Source: Apiosordaria backusii (lineage: Eukaryota; Ascomycota; Sordariomycetes; Sordariales; Lasiosphaeriaceae). From it: a DNA stretch of 64,000 nucleotides. The stretch is from assembly GCA_030549205.1 (NCBI GenBank), contig JAUKTV010000011.1:1-64000 (forward strand), given 5' to 3'. The notes beneath the pieces were generated by a model. The model had not been told where the DNA came from. It ran no database searches and was given only the letters and a program-made list of their open reading frames with translations. The translations under genes were made by a program, and so were the position numbers. Positions 11,928 to 21,923 of this stretch are shown here, in pieces. Position 1 is the first letter of the stretch. Every line of letters begins with the position of its first letter.

Positions 11928-13757
11928 TCAGAGCACGTGGAGCTTTGCAAAAGGTTGTTGTGGCACCCGAAAAAGCCTCTCCACTGCACTCATCGACTGT
12001 CGGTCCTTGGGCAGCTCAAGGAACTCGAAGCTTAAAACCAGTAACGTAACAGCAATCCGGAATTGCATCACGGCTAGTCTCTTACCTACAAGTTACACCC
12101 CCGTTGTCAGCGACATGGCTCTCTTTCGGTCATCTTCACAAAAGCAACTCACCAAAGCACATTCGAACTCCTCCAGCAAACGCAAGAGCGGGAAGAGCAT
12201 TCGGATTAAACTTTTCTTTCCCTGTCTCCTCATCCTTGACAAGCCACCTCCTAGGTTCAAAGTTGCCAAGATCCCTTCCGGCAGGGGTCTTGAAGCCGTC
12301 TCCCTTTCTTTCAGCGGAAGCTCTGCTGGTCTCGCTGCGCCTCGACTCGTCGACCGGAGCGGGTGAGCGATTCACATGGGTGTTCATGTAGACGACCGCA
12401 CCCTTCGGAACGTTGTATCCCAAGATCATCGTGTCTCGTAGGGGAGAACGAAGCACGGCATTGGCAGTTCCGGACAGACGGAGGGCCTCCTCACAGGCTG
12501 CGTCGAGATACGGTAGGTCGGTGTCGAGGATATCAGTCAATGAAGGCAGGCCGGGGCCTGGAAAGGCGGTCTTCAGGACGGCGCGCAGTTCCGTCTGGGC
12601 CTGGGGGAAGGCTTCCATGAACTTGATGAACCATGCTAGGGTGTTGGCTGTTGAATCGTGACCCTACAATTCATATTAGCTCGGTAGAATGAAGGGGGAA
12701 CCTGGGCACATACACCAATGAGCATGGCAAACAGCTCATCCAGCATGGCGGCATCTTTTGTTGGGTCAGATGGTTTGACACCAACCTTCTTAGCTTGGAG
12801 GGCTTGCTTTCGGAGAACAAGATCCATGGCACATGTGTCGCTGGAATCGCGCTCGAGGCTGTCGAGATCGAGGCTCTCATATCGAGCTACAGCCTTCTTC
12901 ATTGCGCGGCTCATCTCGTTAGTCACGATCTTCCTGAATCTTCGGAAACGCGGCGTCATGACTTCCCACTTGACTGCCCAGGCTGGGGAAATAGTTTCAC
13001 TACTATTCATAATCGTGTCCACAATATATGTCACTTGTTCCTTCATGAAGGCGCCTGGAGGTGCTGGTTCGTAGAACGGTTGGCCGGTGAGTTGGTGCTG
13101 TAGTTTCTTGGTTTCATATTTGAGGGTTCCTGGCTCCTCACCGATGACGGCAACCCACACAGCGTCGAGGGCAGCGTTTTTGAGGTCATCAAGAACATTG
13201 AAGGCTTGATCTTTGCATGCAGTTGTTGCTTTCAGCCGCCAAAATTGGATCAATTCCAGTGTCGACTTGTACGACATTGGAGCGGCTGTCTTCCTGAGAA
13301 AGTCTATACCCATGACATCGGCCCAGAGCCTCTTCTGAGCCTTAAGCTCGGGGGTAGTGAATTGTGCAAGAGTTGCTTTCGAGAACATGGGTCCAACGAC
13401 GGACAGAGAAAAGGGAGACTTGTCAAATTCTTTGCCGCGACGGTTCAAGATGTCTTCAATCTCGCGGGGGTCGTCTAGTATGATCATAGGGGCTCGGATA
13501 CGGGGGAGCAAAAGTTGGGCGATTGGGGTGCCAAGTTTGTGGGTTGTGATGCTGAAGATCGCCTCTGAGCTTGCTTTGCTGCGCTTGATGGCGGGTATCA
13601 AGTCAGGGACATCGCCTGCAATCCGGTTTGCAGAGTGAGCATTGTGCGGGATTCCCGGGTATGGCTTGGGGTAGAGATTCTTTCGTCCAAGAACGAGCAC
13701 AAATGCAACCAACAGGATAAGCAGCACGAAGTGTGCACCACTGCTTGTGTCGAGCAT
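11928..13757 (-). CDS. Cytochrome P450 monooxygenase
   Basis: Minus-strand exons 13757-12714, 12663-12153 and 12085-11928 give about 570 residues. Donors are GTATGT and GTGAGT; the second intron splits the codon just after the haem cysteine. Residues 8-24 form an N-terminal membrane anchor, followed by a Pro-rich hinge (YPKPYPGIP). The I-helix oxygen-binding motif is G-G-H-D-S-T (about 348-353), the K-helix ExxR is E-A-L-R (407-410), and the haem loop is F-A-G-G-V-R-M-C-F-G with the ligand Cys near 517. All catalytic landmarks are present. It is an ER-membrane P450 that needs a reductase partner. Subfamily and substrate are not recognisable. There is no terpene or polyketide synthase beside it, so it is not obviously part of a metabolite cluster. 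Confidence 0.92.
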
Positions 13758-14634
13758 TTTGATCGCGATATTTTGATGTGGATGGCTTGGTCACTCAGAT
13801 GGTGGGAAGAAGAGCAAGGGACTTCGAAGGATGTCCAAGCCGCTTCTAAGAAGCCTTCATAAAGATCAAGGCTTTTTGTTAGGGCTGACGCGCTGTGGCG
13901 CATGATTGCAATCAGCGCCTGAGGTTGTCTCGGCTACAGGTAGCCAATCATGACGACTCGTTGGTGCAACACCAGATATAGGCGAGAATATAGGCCCAAC
14001 AAGTGAGAAAGTGTTGCGTTGGTTGGCAATGCATAGATCGGCGCCGTTATTTTAGGCTGGCATGTAGTGTAAACCATGAGCTTTTGTTCAAGGATTCTGT
14101 GATAGAGAGTGTGCAGTTCATTCGGTCTCCCAATGAGGTGGCCATGGATCTATGCTTATCTAAGCGCGTGGTCCACCCGCGCATTATCGATAAGCTACCT
14201 TGGGAAAGAGCCTCAACGGCAGCTTGGAAGAGCTCTTCCAGTCTTCTCCGACATCAATCAAATCCCATGCGTTGCCAAACCTAGCGCTGTTTGACACATG
14301 GACAGATATGGTGTTCTCGGCTCCAAATGCTACAGCAACATTGATACACGATTCCAGAATCAGCACAAGCCCGCTCAATCGACCAATGCCAACATCAATT
14401 TGCTGCACAAGGAATCGGTCGTTACCCCAAATCCGGTTACAACGAAATGCCCCAACTCCAAAGCTGGTGGGGTAGTGGGGATAACGTTGTCCCCGGATTT
14501 GATATCCAGATTCCCAGATTCTCGGGTTGGCGGATTTGCAGGATTTCTACCCTCCCTTCCGAGAATTCCGTGGCTACTCCAATACGCCCATTCACCAGCT
14601 TGGATCAGCCATACTCGAAGCCCTGACAATCATC
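13758..14634. other. Divergent intergenic region, no gene seen
   Basis: 877 bp between the starts of the P450 (minus) and the cutinase-type gene (plus), so it should hold both promoters. I see no conserved ORF or repeat. Confidence 0.5.
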
Positions 14635-15612
14635 ATGAAGGAAATTTTGTCCCGCGCCCTAGCCGTCGTCACGGCTCTTTTCCAGCGACAAACTTTTGTC
14701 TGGGATGGCACCTGCGCGACAGGTGTTCATATGATCGTGGCTCGGGGCAGTACTGAGGCCCCAGGATTAGGAAGGATTGGGGTTGTGGCCTTCAACGCCT
14801 CGATGCTGATTCCCAACTCCTCGATTGCGGCGGTTGACTACCCAGCGACTTTTGAAAACTACTTCACCTCATACGCAACAGGAGCTTCTGAGTTTGAGAG
14901 GCTAGTCCTTGAGCATGTCAAGGCGTGTCCAGACACCAAAATCGCTCTGCTTGGTTATTCCCAAGGAGCCCACGCCTTGATGGACGCTGTTTGTGGAAAC
15001 AGTGACGACGATTTCTTTGTGAATCCCGATCTCAAGAAGGCACTTGGCGCACAAGGTAAGCAAAGATTCAGGTCCTATCGCAGGCTTACAGCCGTAACGA
15101 AACTAACCTGCATTGCAGTTGTCGCCGTTGTTGGGTTTGGCGACCCAAGTTACAACGCAACCGTAGGGTTGGGGTTAGGCTGGAACGCTGGAACAAGTAC
15201 AGGGGCGGGATTATTTGCTCGTCGAAACATCACCACTTGTGAGCCATACGCGGCCAAGATTCGCAGCTGGTGCGATACCGGGGACGTATATTGTGATCTG
15301 GGGGATCTGAGGTTGATTCACGGTTCATACTTTGCCAACTACACTCTCGACGCAGCGGAGTTTATTGCCGAGAGATTCAACAGCTCTGAACCCGTCATTG
15401 ACCCCTCGACAACTACGGCGCCTCCGTCCACCACTACGACCGAGACAGCTACTGAGACAACTACTGACACCGCGACTGAGACGACAACTGAGACGACAGC
15501 GGAAACCACCACGACCAATCCCCCTGGTTCCGGTGCCGGATCATTCAGTCCTTCTTGGATGATGATAGCACCGATAGCAGCTTCGATGATGGTCTGGACA
15601 GAGCTCTTGTGA
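14635..15612 (+). CDS. Cutinase/acetylxylan-esterase family hydrolase with GPI-like tail
   Basis: Exons 14635-15055 and 15119-15612 (63-nt intron, GTAAGC donor, CTAAC branch point) give 304 residues. The start is the first ATG of the frame and is followed by a short hydrophobic leader. The alpha/beta-hydrolase triad is visible: nucleophile Ser109 in L-G-Y-S-Q-G-A-H, Asp196 in W-C-D-T-G-D-V-Y-C, and His208 in L-I-H-G-S-Y. Paired Cys residues match cutinase disulfides. After residue 225 comes a Ser/Thr-Pro linker (TTTETATET-type repeats), then a hydrophobic end, which suggests a GPI anchor at the cell surface. The family hydrolyses cutin or acetylated xylan; which one is undetermined. The anchored form is less usual than the freely secreted one. 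Confidence 0.9.
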   Translation: MKEILSRALAVVTALFQRQTFVWDGTCATGVHMIVARGSTEAPGLGRIGVVAFNASMLIPNSSIAAVDYPATFENYFTSYATGASEFERLVLEHVKACPDTKIALLGYSQGAHALMDAVCGNSDDDFFVNPDLKKALGAQGKQRFRSYRRLTAVTKLTCIAVVAVVGFGDPSYNATVGLGLGWNAGTSTGAGLFARRNITTCEPYAAKIRSWCDTGDVYCDLGDLRLIHGSYFANYTLDAAEFIAERFNSSEPVIDPSTTTAPPSTTTTETATETTTDTATETTTETTAETTTTNPPGSGAGSFSPSWMMIAPIAASMMVWTELL

Positions 15613-16756
15613 GTAAGGTGTTGTGTATATACTGCGGTGACTCTAGAGCTGCCCGGTTTTCACTCTTTGTGCGGAGGTCCTCCCTTTTCGGCTATGGTTG
15701 GGTGTTTTTCTGGATTAGTAGCATGTATATATCTTGGAGTCCAGCATGTGCTGCCATAACTATGACAAGTTTGTTATATCAAGCCATGATTGACGATTTG
15801 ACGTGGTCCCTCCATAGTGGTTGCTGTTTGCCTGATGACCACAGCGCACGGCACATGACGAAGAGGAGACTGATACGTCAAAGCTTCCAGCTCATAGTCC
15901 CAGCAAAATGGACAGGAATATTACAACATGGTCACTGTTCATCAATGCCTTGTCCACTATCGGTCTGTAACTATTTTGAAATGGCCTCAGAAACCGAATC
16001 CTTTTCATGTCTTTCATCATCTTTACAATGCGTATACCCACCAATATTTCCTCACTTCAAAAGGTTTACTTTTTGTTCTGGGGGATCCAGGTATGCGCCT
16101 ACCCCAACAAAGATCTACCACAACGATGACACGAAAAGTCCACAAAAGTGATCATGATACCAGCGCCTTCCATTACTTTGACCAACACAACTACCTACTT
16201 ACCTCAGCGATTGCTGATGGGATTCCCAAGCCTAACTTCCCAAATTTGAGGCTTAAGTTTGACTTCACATGCCTGCCGTGGTCTCAAGTTCCGCTTGGGG
16301 AGTCTCCCCCACCAGCCTTCGTCCTACGGCGGATTTTGAGAAACTGCAAATGGTCCAATTGGCAATCTTTCAGCTTTCGTCAGAACGTCTCTTCTTCATC
16401 GATCATCAACCTCACATCCCGAGGCTCGGGCACAGTTTGTTAGACCTATCCCATCCGTCGACCGCATTTAAAGATTTTCCTACAGAACCACGAGGCATCG
16501 CTACCGTTAACAAACCTCACAACACGCTCGGTCGCCAATACTGCCGGAAATCTGCGGGTAAACACCATGTCAGACCAATTCATAGGTTCCAAACCTGCAG
16601 CTGGGGGAACAAGACCCATACCAGCTTGAGATACTGGTACGGCAAACTCATTCATCCCGTGCTCTAGGGGAGTGAATTCAAGCCCGATACACTAACGAAT
16701 CTGTCAAACAGTCCCTTCAAGCAATATATGGCCAGGAGGCAAATCGTCAACCTAGG
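15613..16756. other. Intergenic; possible upstream exon of the first array gene
   Basis: No independent gene is supported. The frame of the gene at 16757 stays open upstream to 16711, directly after an acceptor-like sequence (TCTGTCAAACAG) with a CTAAC branch point. A short first exon further upstream is therefore possible, as in three paralogues of the array. An ATG at 16568 could begin it, but no clean donor was found. Confidence 0.35.
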
Positions 16757-17542
16757 ATGGTTGCGCCCGGTTCTGTGCAAGAGGGGTTTAGGAGGCAGTC
16801 ACTGAGAGCCGCACCAAATCCGCAACCCGAGGAACATCGTCCACTCGAAAGGCCTGATATCCATGATTTGCCGCTTCAGCTCGAAGTTATGCCAGATCCA
16901 GCGCTTTTGCCCTTGCCTGCATCTCAACAACATTCGTTGGTTCCACATGCTCAACAAACGATAGAAACGCTGCCACCAGTATCCCGGGGACAATTGCCGG
17001 TCTTACGGCTCGGCAACCTTCCAGAGAACATTGATTTGTGTAATCTCCTGTCACACATATCTGAAGGTCGTATCTACTCCGCCACCCTCTACCCTAAGAG
17101 GCATGAGGCAGATCTCGTTTTCTTCAAAATAGCCGACGCCAAACACCTTTGTGACAAGGTTGCGGAAAACCCTGACTTTCTAAGGATTCGTGGCATACCA
17201 GCCACGGTTAAGCCATGTGGCACAATCAGACGGATCAGGCGAGTCCAGTCAAATCACAGCCGTGTTTTGGTGGTTCATGGGCCGGAGGAAGTTGTAAACG
17301 TTGCTGATTTGACAGCTCGCTTCCGCCGCGCTGGCATTGATACTTCGGATCGAAACCGGTTCGACCACCAGTACCAGATGCCAGCTGCCAGACCGGGAAT
17401 GAATACGTTGTGGTGGAGAGTTGGGCAGTACCCGCACCAGGCGCGCGTGGCTTACGGATTACTTCGGCGTGAACCAGAATATAGAGACAAGGGGGTTAGT
17501 GCTCGGTTCAGGGAAGATCCCTGTGAATCTGTATTCCGTTGA
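16757..17542 (+). CDS. Tandem-array protein A: double RRM-like, DPC-terminal family
   Basis: 261 residues from the ATG at 16757; a spliced upstream exon is possible because the frame is open back to 16711. The N-terminal 80 residues are Pro/Gln-rich and unlike the paralogues. RRM-like fold 1 spans about 81-135: beta-1 VLRLGNLP, then helix DLCNLLSHIS, then ADLVFFKIADAKH in the beta-3/helix-2 position. The family linker R-R-I-R-x-V-x-S-N-H-S-R-V-L-V-V-H-G-P (about 158-176) opens fold 2, whose beta-3 is LWWRVGQYPHQAR. It ends near the C-terminus with F-R-E-D-P-C. It lacks the NYxGN...SADIP motif found before fold 1 in four paralogues and is the most divergent copy. RNA binding is inferred from fold pattern only. 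Confidence 0.75.
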   Translation: MVAPGSVQEGFRRQSLRAAPNPQPEEHRPLERPDIHDLPLQLEVMPDPALLPLPASQQHSLVPHAQQTIETLPPVSRGQLPVLRLGNLPENIDLCNLLSHISEGRIYSATLYPKRHEADLVFFKIADAKHLCDKVAENPDFLRIRGIPATVKPCGTIRRIRRVQSNHSRVLVVHGPEEVVNVADLTARFRRAGIDTSDRNRFDHQYQMPAARPGMNTLWWRVGQYPHQARVAYGLLRREPEYRDKGVSARFREDPCESVFR

Positions 17543-19512
17543 GTTGATATTGTTATGAGGGTCAAACAGCATAGCGAATACGGGTCTTAAAAGCCTGAAT
17601 TTATGATTTGCAAGGAAGGGAGGGTATTCTGCGTTGGGGATTTAAGGGGCTGCTGGTTTAATATACAGCGTTCTTTGATTCATATTGTGCCTCCGGCGGT
17701 GCTCTCTGCTCTCCGCTTTCTTAGTCAAGGTCTGGTAGATTGATACCACCTGCATCAACACAATGAAAAGCCTTTATTCCCACATGAAGAGGTTTAATGT
17801 GCTCGGCCAGGGTGATTGTGCAGTCTCTAAACGACCCACGCAAAGGTTACCACACTCGCACCTGCCCTTTCGACATTTGGCCCGCAGTACAGCACACATC
17901 TGGAGACCTGGTGGGTTTTGCCAAGCTATTCCCTCTCACTTTGTTTTGTTTCATACTTGACCGTTACAGAACTTCTATTCCATCACCTGTTGAAGATAGG
18001 TTTCGGTCGCTGGGAAATATCTGTTCATCAGGCTCCTTCATTGTCATTTCTTTTCACCGATGGCCTTGAATCTTGTTGTCAAACCAACGCGATTCCAACT
18101 TAGGTAGCCATTCTCGACTGTGGAGGTGAAATCAGTGCCGCATTTCCCCCAACAAGCGCGCCAGCCTATCCTTCCACTCTGCTGCCCTGGGCCTGGCTGG
18201 TAGCCCGAAGACATCGCTGGTCATTCATTTCGTGGCGCTGTCATCGACCGGAGAGCACCACGAGCCAACCGGTTCTTTTTGCCCACAACGGCCTGTATGC
18301 AAGCGACCGAAATCCGGCGATGTTGTGGCATCTACGCAGAACACGCAGACGATGATCGTCCGTGCACTGGCCAATTGGTCTTCGTCAAGAGCAGGGACCG
18401 GCATAGAGTTTTTGGGCCCTGGATAAAATCGATGAGGCGGGTTCAGGATACATGCGTTGGTTGGGATTATGCGATACAACACACGATTAAGGGTCCGGAG
18501 GTGGAGGTGAGCTCTGTTGGGTGAATAGAGGTAGGACAAACAAAACAAAGGGTGGTTGGCCAAGCGACACGCAAGGGGGGCTCAAGCGTGATGGCTATCT
18601 CCTTGTCCGAGGCTGCTGATGTAACACTCTTGTTGACAATTTCAATTTGGAGGTCAGAGGGATTAATTGGGGATTTTTTTTCTGGGCCTTTGGGCCTCGA
18701 AGCTCAGATTTCGCCAGTGCCTGATCTCCAGCAACGACCATCACGAATCCCTCCCAGTACCAAGCCTGATTCGGTATATTTTCGGGGGCTGTTCGCCTGT
18801 TATGGATATAATAATGTTGCCCTTCGTATATATTTACTTGGTTTGAAAATTCAGTTGGGGTTCTTTCATTTGCATATTTGATTTCTGACCTCTATCACCA
18901 CTGGTCTGGGATCAATTCTGCGACCAAAAACGCCAGCAACTTCATTATAGTTTAGTTTTAGGCACAGGCAAAACACCTTAGGTACTATTAATGATATGGC
19001 CATCAGCGGCATCATACGGGATGTACAGCGAGCCGACGAAAGCTCTACTTAAAGGGACCAGAGTTGAGAACCCCGAGAAGAGGGCTGCCCGAGTCGTATG
19101 AGGAGAGGCATGTATTGCCTCATCTGCAAAATAAATGCGGCCTTGAAGTTGCTCCACGATAAACAAGTCACACACAATACCGCCAGTTCTTTTCGCCGTG
19201 CATGTCCACCTGCCCTGTTCTTATTCACTGTCAAAGGAGCTCCAGAGCTTTGACCCACATCTGTCATCTTCCATTGCTTTCTCACAGCATTAACTGCACC
19301 ACTGTCTTTTTTTCACTCTCTTCATCTTCGTCACTTGATTTCTTCTTCCTCATCTCCAGCCAGCGGTGGAAGGTTCGTTTCTTCTGGAGGCCAGTTCGAG
19401 ACTCTCCAACAACGAACATCGAAAGGAAAGTTGATCCTTCAATCCAAACTCTCCAACCTGGAAGTCAGCGCCAATACTATTCAACCCCCGCGCGAACCGC
19501 TTTCCACGCAGA
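17543..19512. other. Array spacer, possibly with a decayed copy
   Basis: About 2 kb between array genes A and B. The only suggestive part is 18402-18524 (listed separately). The last 250 bases before 19513 are a CT-rich leader. Confidence 0.4.
18402..18524 (+). pseudogene. Very tentative remnant of an array-family C-terminal end
   Basis: This frame contains QDTCVGWDYAIQHTIKGPEVEV, which can be lined up loosely with the end of array protein B (TQEWRFGSYRAQAIAAYLKLKGSEVHV): aromatic-rich beta-3, then A-x-x-x-x-x-K-G-x-E-V-x-V. Only scattered positions agree and there is no DPC end. Its position between A and B fits a decayed copy, but chance cannot be excluded. Confidence 0.2.
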
Positions 19513-20352
19513 ATGGACAAATACGTGATCCCAAGCAAGCGCAATGAGCGAGTCCATAGCACCAGCCAACATGGATCCGAGCGCGACGCCAGCCCAAGCC
19601 ATTCGCCCGCCACAACATCTCAGAAAGTCAGCGAAAACTACCTGGGGAACCCCTTGCTCACTGCGAATCTGTCAGCCGACATACCTGCAAACCTAAGCTG
19701 CTCGCTTTGGCTCCTCAACCTTCCCGAGGACGTCACGGTCAAGGAACTCTTGCGTCCGATCCGAGGTTACGGTCGAGTCTTTGCCACAGTTATCAATCCC
19801 CCCAGTAAAGACGCCGGCCACATGGGCGCCGCCGCGAAAATCATCTTCTTCGAACTCCGCGCCGCCCAAGCGATGTTCCACGACAGCAAATCGAACCCTT
19901 CCTTGTTCACCATCCGGAATATGGTTCCGCTGATCAACATGAACCGAATTCGAACGGCGGAAAGCAACCTTCCAATTTCTCACTCTCGAGTCCTGATTAT
20001 TCGCGGACCTAAGGACCTGGTGAACAACGATAGATTGACGGCATTTTTTATGGAGAAGGGAATCACATGGGAGATGGAGACAATGATTACGCATGGAAAT
20101 ACTGTTCCTGGTCATACTACTCAGGAGTGGAGGTTTGGATCCTATCGGGCCCAAGCAATTGCCGCTTATTTAAAGTTGAAGGGGTCGGAAGTACATGTGA
20201 AGGCGGGTGTGAAGGTGGATTTTGGTGTCGATCCGTGCTGGATTCCGATCCCCGGGGTCGGGATGTATCGCGAGAAAGGCGAAAAGAGGATGGTTACTGA
20301 GAAGGTTAACGGGGGGTTGTTACTGAATGTGGCTAGCGAGGATGGCTACTGA
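19513..20352 (+). CDS. Tandem-array protein B: double RRM-like, DPC-terminal family
   Basis: 279 residues in one exon, ATG at 19513. The Ser/Gln-rich N-terminus is followed by the family motif ENYLGN-x4-TANLSADIP (41-58). RRM-like fold 1 is about 63-121: beta-1 CSLWLLNLP, V-T-V-K-E-L-L-x-x-I-R-G-Y-G-R-V, beta-2 FATVINPP, beta-3 GHMGAAAKIIFFELRAAQA. The linker N-R-I-R-T-A-E-x5-S-H-S-R-V-L-I-I-R-G-P (144-166) leads into fold 2, whose beta-3 is TQEWRFGSYRAQA. The F-G-V-D-P-C motif (238-242) is followed by a unique tail of about 37 residues. Fold 1 keeps the alternating hydrophobic/aromatic pattern of RNP1 but lacks its usual K/R-G-F start, so it is an atypical RRM. Confidence 0.8.
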   Translation: MDKYVIPSKRNERVHSTSQHGSERDASPSHSPATTSQKVSENYLGNPLLTANLSADIPANLSCSLWLLNLPEDVTVKELLRPIRGYGRVFATVINPPSKDAGHMGAAAKIIFFELRAAQAMFHDSKSNPSLFTIRNMVPLINMNRIRTAESNLPISHSRVLIIRGPKDLVNNDRLTAFFMEKGITWEMETMITHGNTVPGHTTQEWRFGSYRAQAIAAYLKLKGSEVHVKAGVKVDFGVDPCWIPIPGVGMYREKGEKRMVTEKVNGGLLLNVASEDGY

Positions 20353-20689
20353 GGATGAGCGGAGCACTGTACCAAAAGACCTATGGGGGATGGATGACAC
20401 CGAGCTGAGGCGTGATTTTGGTGTATAACCAATGTAGTATATCTCTTCTTTCTAATGTTGTAACATTACGACTCAATTGTAACTCCTGAGCTTTTCCACC
20501 CGAATTCTTCTTGTTCACCTGCTGAAGCTTGCCCGAGCAACAGTTGATACTGCCCGTGGGCGCGCGGCCACAAAGATCACCTACCGTATCTTTCCCAGGC
20601 GTAGCCAAGCTTCTTAAGGGATCTTCACTACCTACAATAACTCACACCCCTTTCGTCTGACGATCATTGGTGTCCCCGCCGTACTTAGA

Positions 20690-20886
20690 CGAACCAATTC
20701 CATCAGCCGATGCCCGGCTTCCGACCAACCAGCCTTGAGTTCTCATGATCCTGAACGTACAGTGTCACGGCTTTGTTCAACAAAAAAGGACTCTCATGGG
20801 AGATTGAGCGGATTACTGGGCATCCCGATATGAGGCTTGGCCGAACGACACAGGAGTGGCGGTTCGGGTCGGGCATATACCAGTGA
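20690..20886 (+). pseudogene. Broken copy of the array family (second half only)
   Basis: Two frames together match the second half of array protein B. The first part reads ARLPTNQP, then a stop, then VLMI, matching the linker (NLPISHSRVLII). The second part, in another frame, reads TALFNKKGLSWEIERI, then RTTQEWRFGSGIYQ and a stop, matching TAFFMEKGITWEMETM and HTTQEWRFGSYRAQA. TTQEWRFGS is identical. No fold 1 and no DPC end remain. An in-frame stop plus a frame change make it a clear pseudogene, lying downstream of gene B in the same orientation. Confidence 0.8.
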
Positions 20887-21472
20887 GACATGAAAGGAGA
20901 GCGGTGGTGCTATGAGGAACGTTCACCACCTCAGATAATGTTGGTTTAGGAGATAGGAAAGAGGGTATTGGTTGGGGTCGAGGAAATGAGCATGGATCGA
21001 GATATTGAGATGGAGAGTGTTATACTGTACTATCGTTTATTTTCCTATTAATGTGAGATTGACATGTATTCACGACTCGGCCTTTCGTATTCTGTGCCTG
21101 CCCGCACTCTTCCATTCCATGAACCGAGAAACCTAACTTCAGTTGATTTCTGAAAGCCGGAACTGCGCTGCTACTGGCTCAATGTTGTGCCAGAGAGTCG
21201 GGTCGACTGTAATACTTTCGGTGATATACAAGTATAATCACTAATTGGTGATCAAGCGGTGGGGAGACGTTCCAAGGTACGTAAAATGTCAGCATATTTA
21301 TGCTTGAATATATGCTGATATTGTGCCTCCACTTCGTTCAATTCCCCGTTGGTGGTAGGCTGGCTCCCAAGGATGTGTCTTGAGCAGGCAACGGGTGATG
21401 GTGGAAATGCCCTTCGGTGAGGGGGGCGGTGTTTAGATGATACAGGCATACCCCATCACCCTCAGCATTTTG

Positions 21473-21500
21473 GTTAGGGCTAGGGTTAGGGTTAGGGTTG
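21473..21500 (+). repeat. Interstitial telomere-like TTAGGG tract
   Basis: GGTTAGGG is followed by a CTAGGG variant and then exact TTAGGG units, about four units in 28 bp. TTAGGG is the usual telomere repeat of filamentous ascomycetes. It lies about 425 bp before the start codon of array gene C. It may be a relic of telomere-mediated repair or a binding site for a telobox-type (Tbf1-like) factor; the sequence cannot decide. Confidence 0.8.
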
Positions 21501-21923
21501 TGGGTATGAGGTGTCTTGAAGAAAGGCGGGGACTGGAGCGGTAGAGGGCCCCATCGGCAACGATGGGGACATGCGTGCAATAAATGGCAGAATTAGCATC
21601 CTGGGCCGGGGGAGCAAGACGCAAGAAAGGTGTTGGAGAATGCTGAGGGCTCTGGCGAGTGAATAGGCAGCTGCCATAGGAGTGCCTTCCTCTTTCACGC
21701 ACCTTGCCCAGTGAAATTTCTGGTCAAGGCTCAAAAGCTGCAGAGCTGGCCCTCTCCAGTCGCTCTCCTCCCGCACACTTCGCGCGCGCAACAACATTTC
21801 TTTCCTCGTCCATCGCAATTAGATTGGCATCGACAAGAGGCATCTTTATTGTCGCCTTCTTTCAGCCATTCATCTCTTTCTTTCGCTACCTTTGCTTGTT
21901 CTCTCCTGGCTAACAACTCCACG

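Larger units (their letters stand above)
20353..21923. other. Array spacer with a broken copy and a telomere-like tract
   Basis: Between array genes B and C. It contains the family fragment at 20690-20886 and a TTAGGG tract at 21473-21500. The stretch 21700-21923 is CT-rich and is the likely promoter/leader of gene C. Confidence 0.6.

Noticed and set aside
6175..15612. Tyrosinase, P450 and esterase as one secondary-metabolite cluster
   Set aside because: No backbone synthase, cluster regulator or transporter lies among them, and the antiporter is a housekeeping gene.
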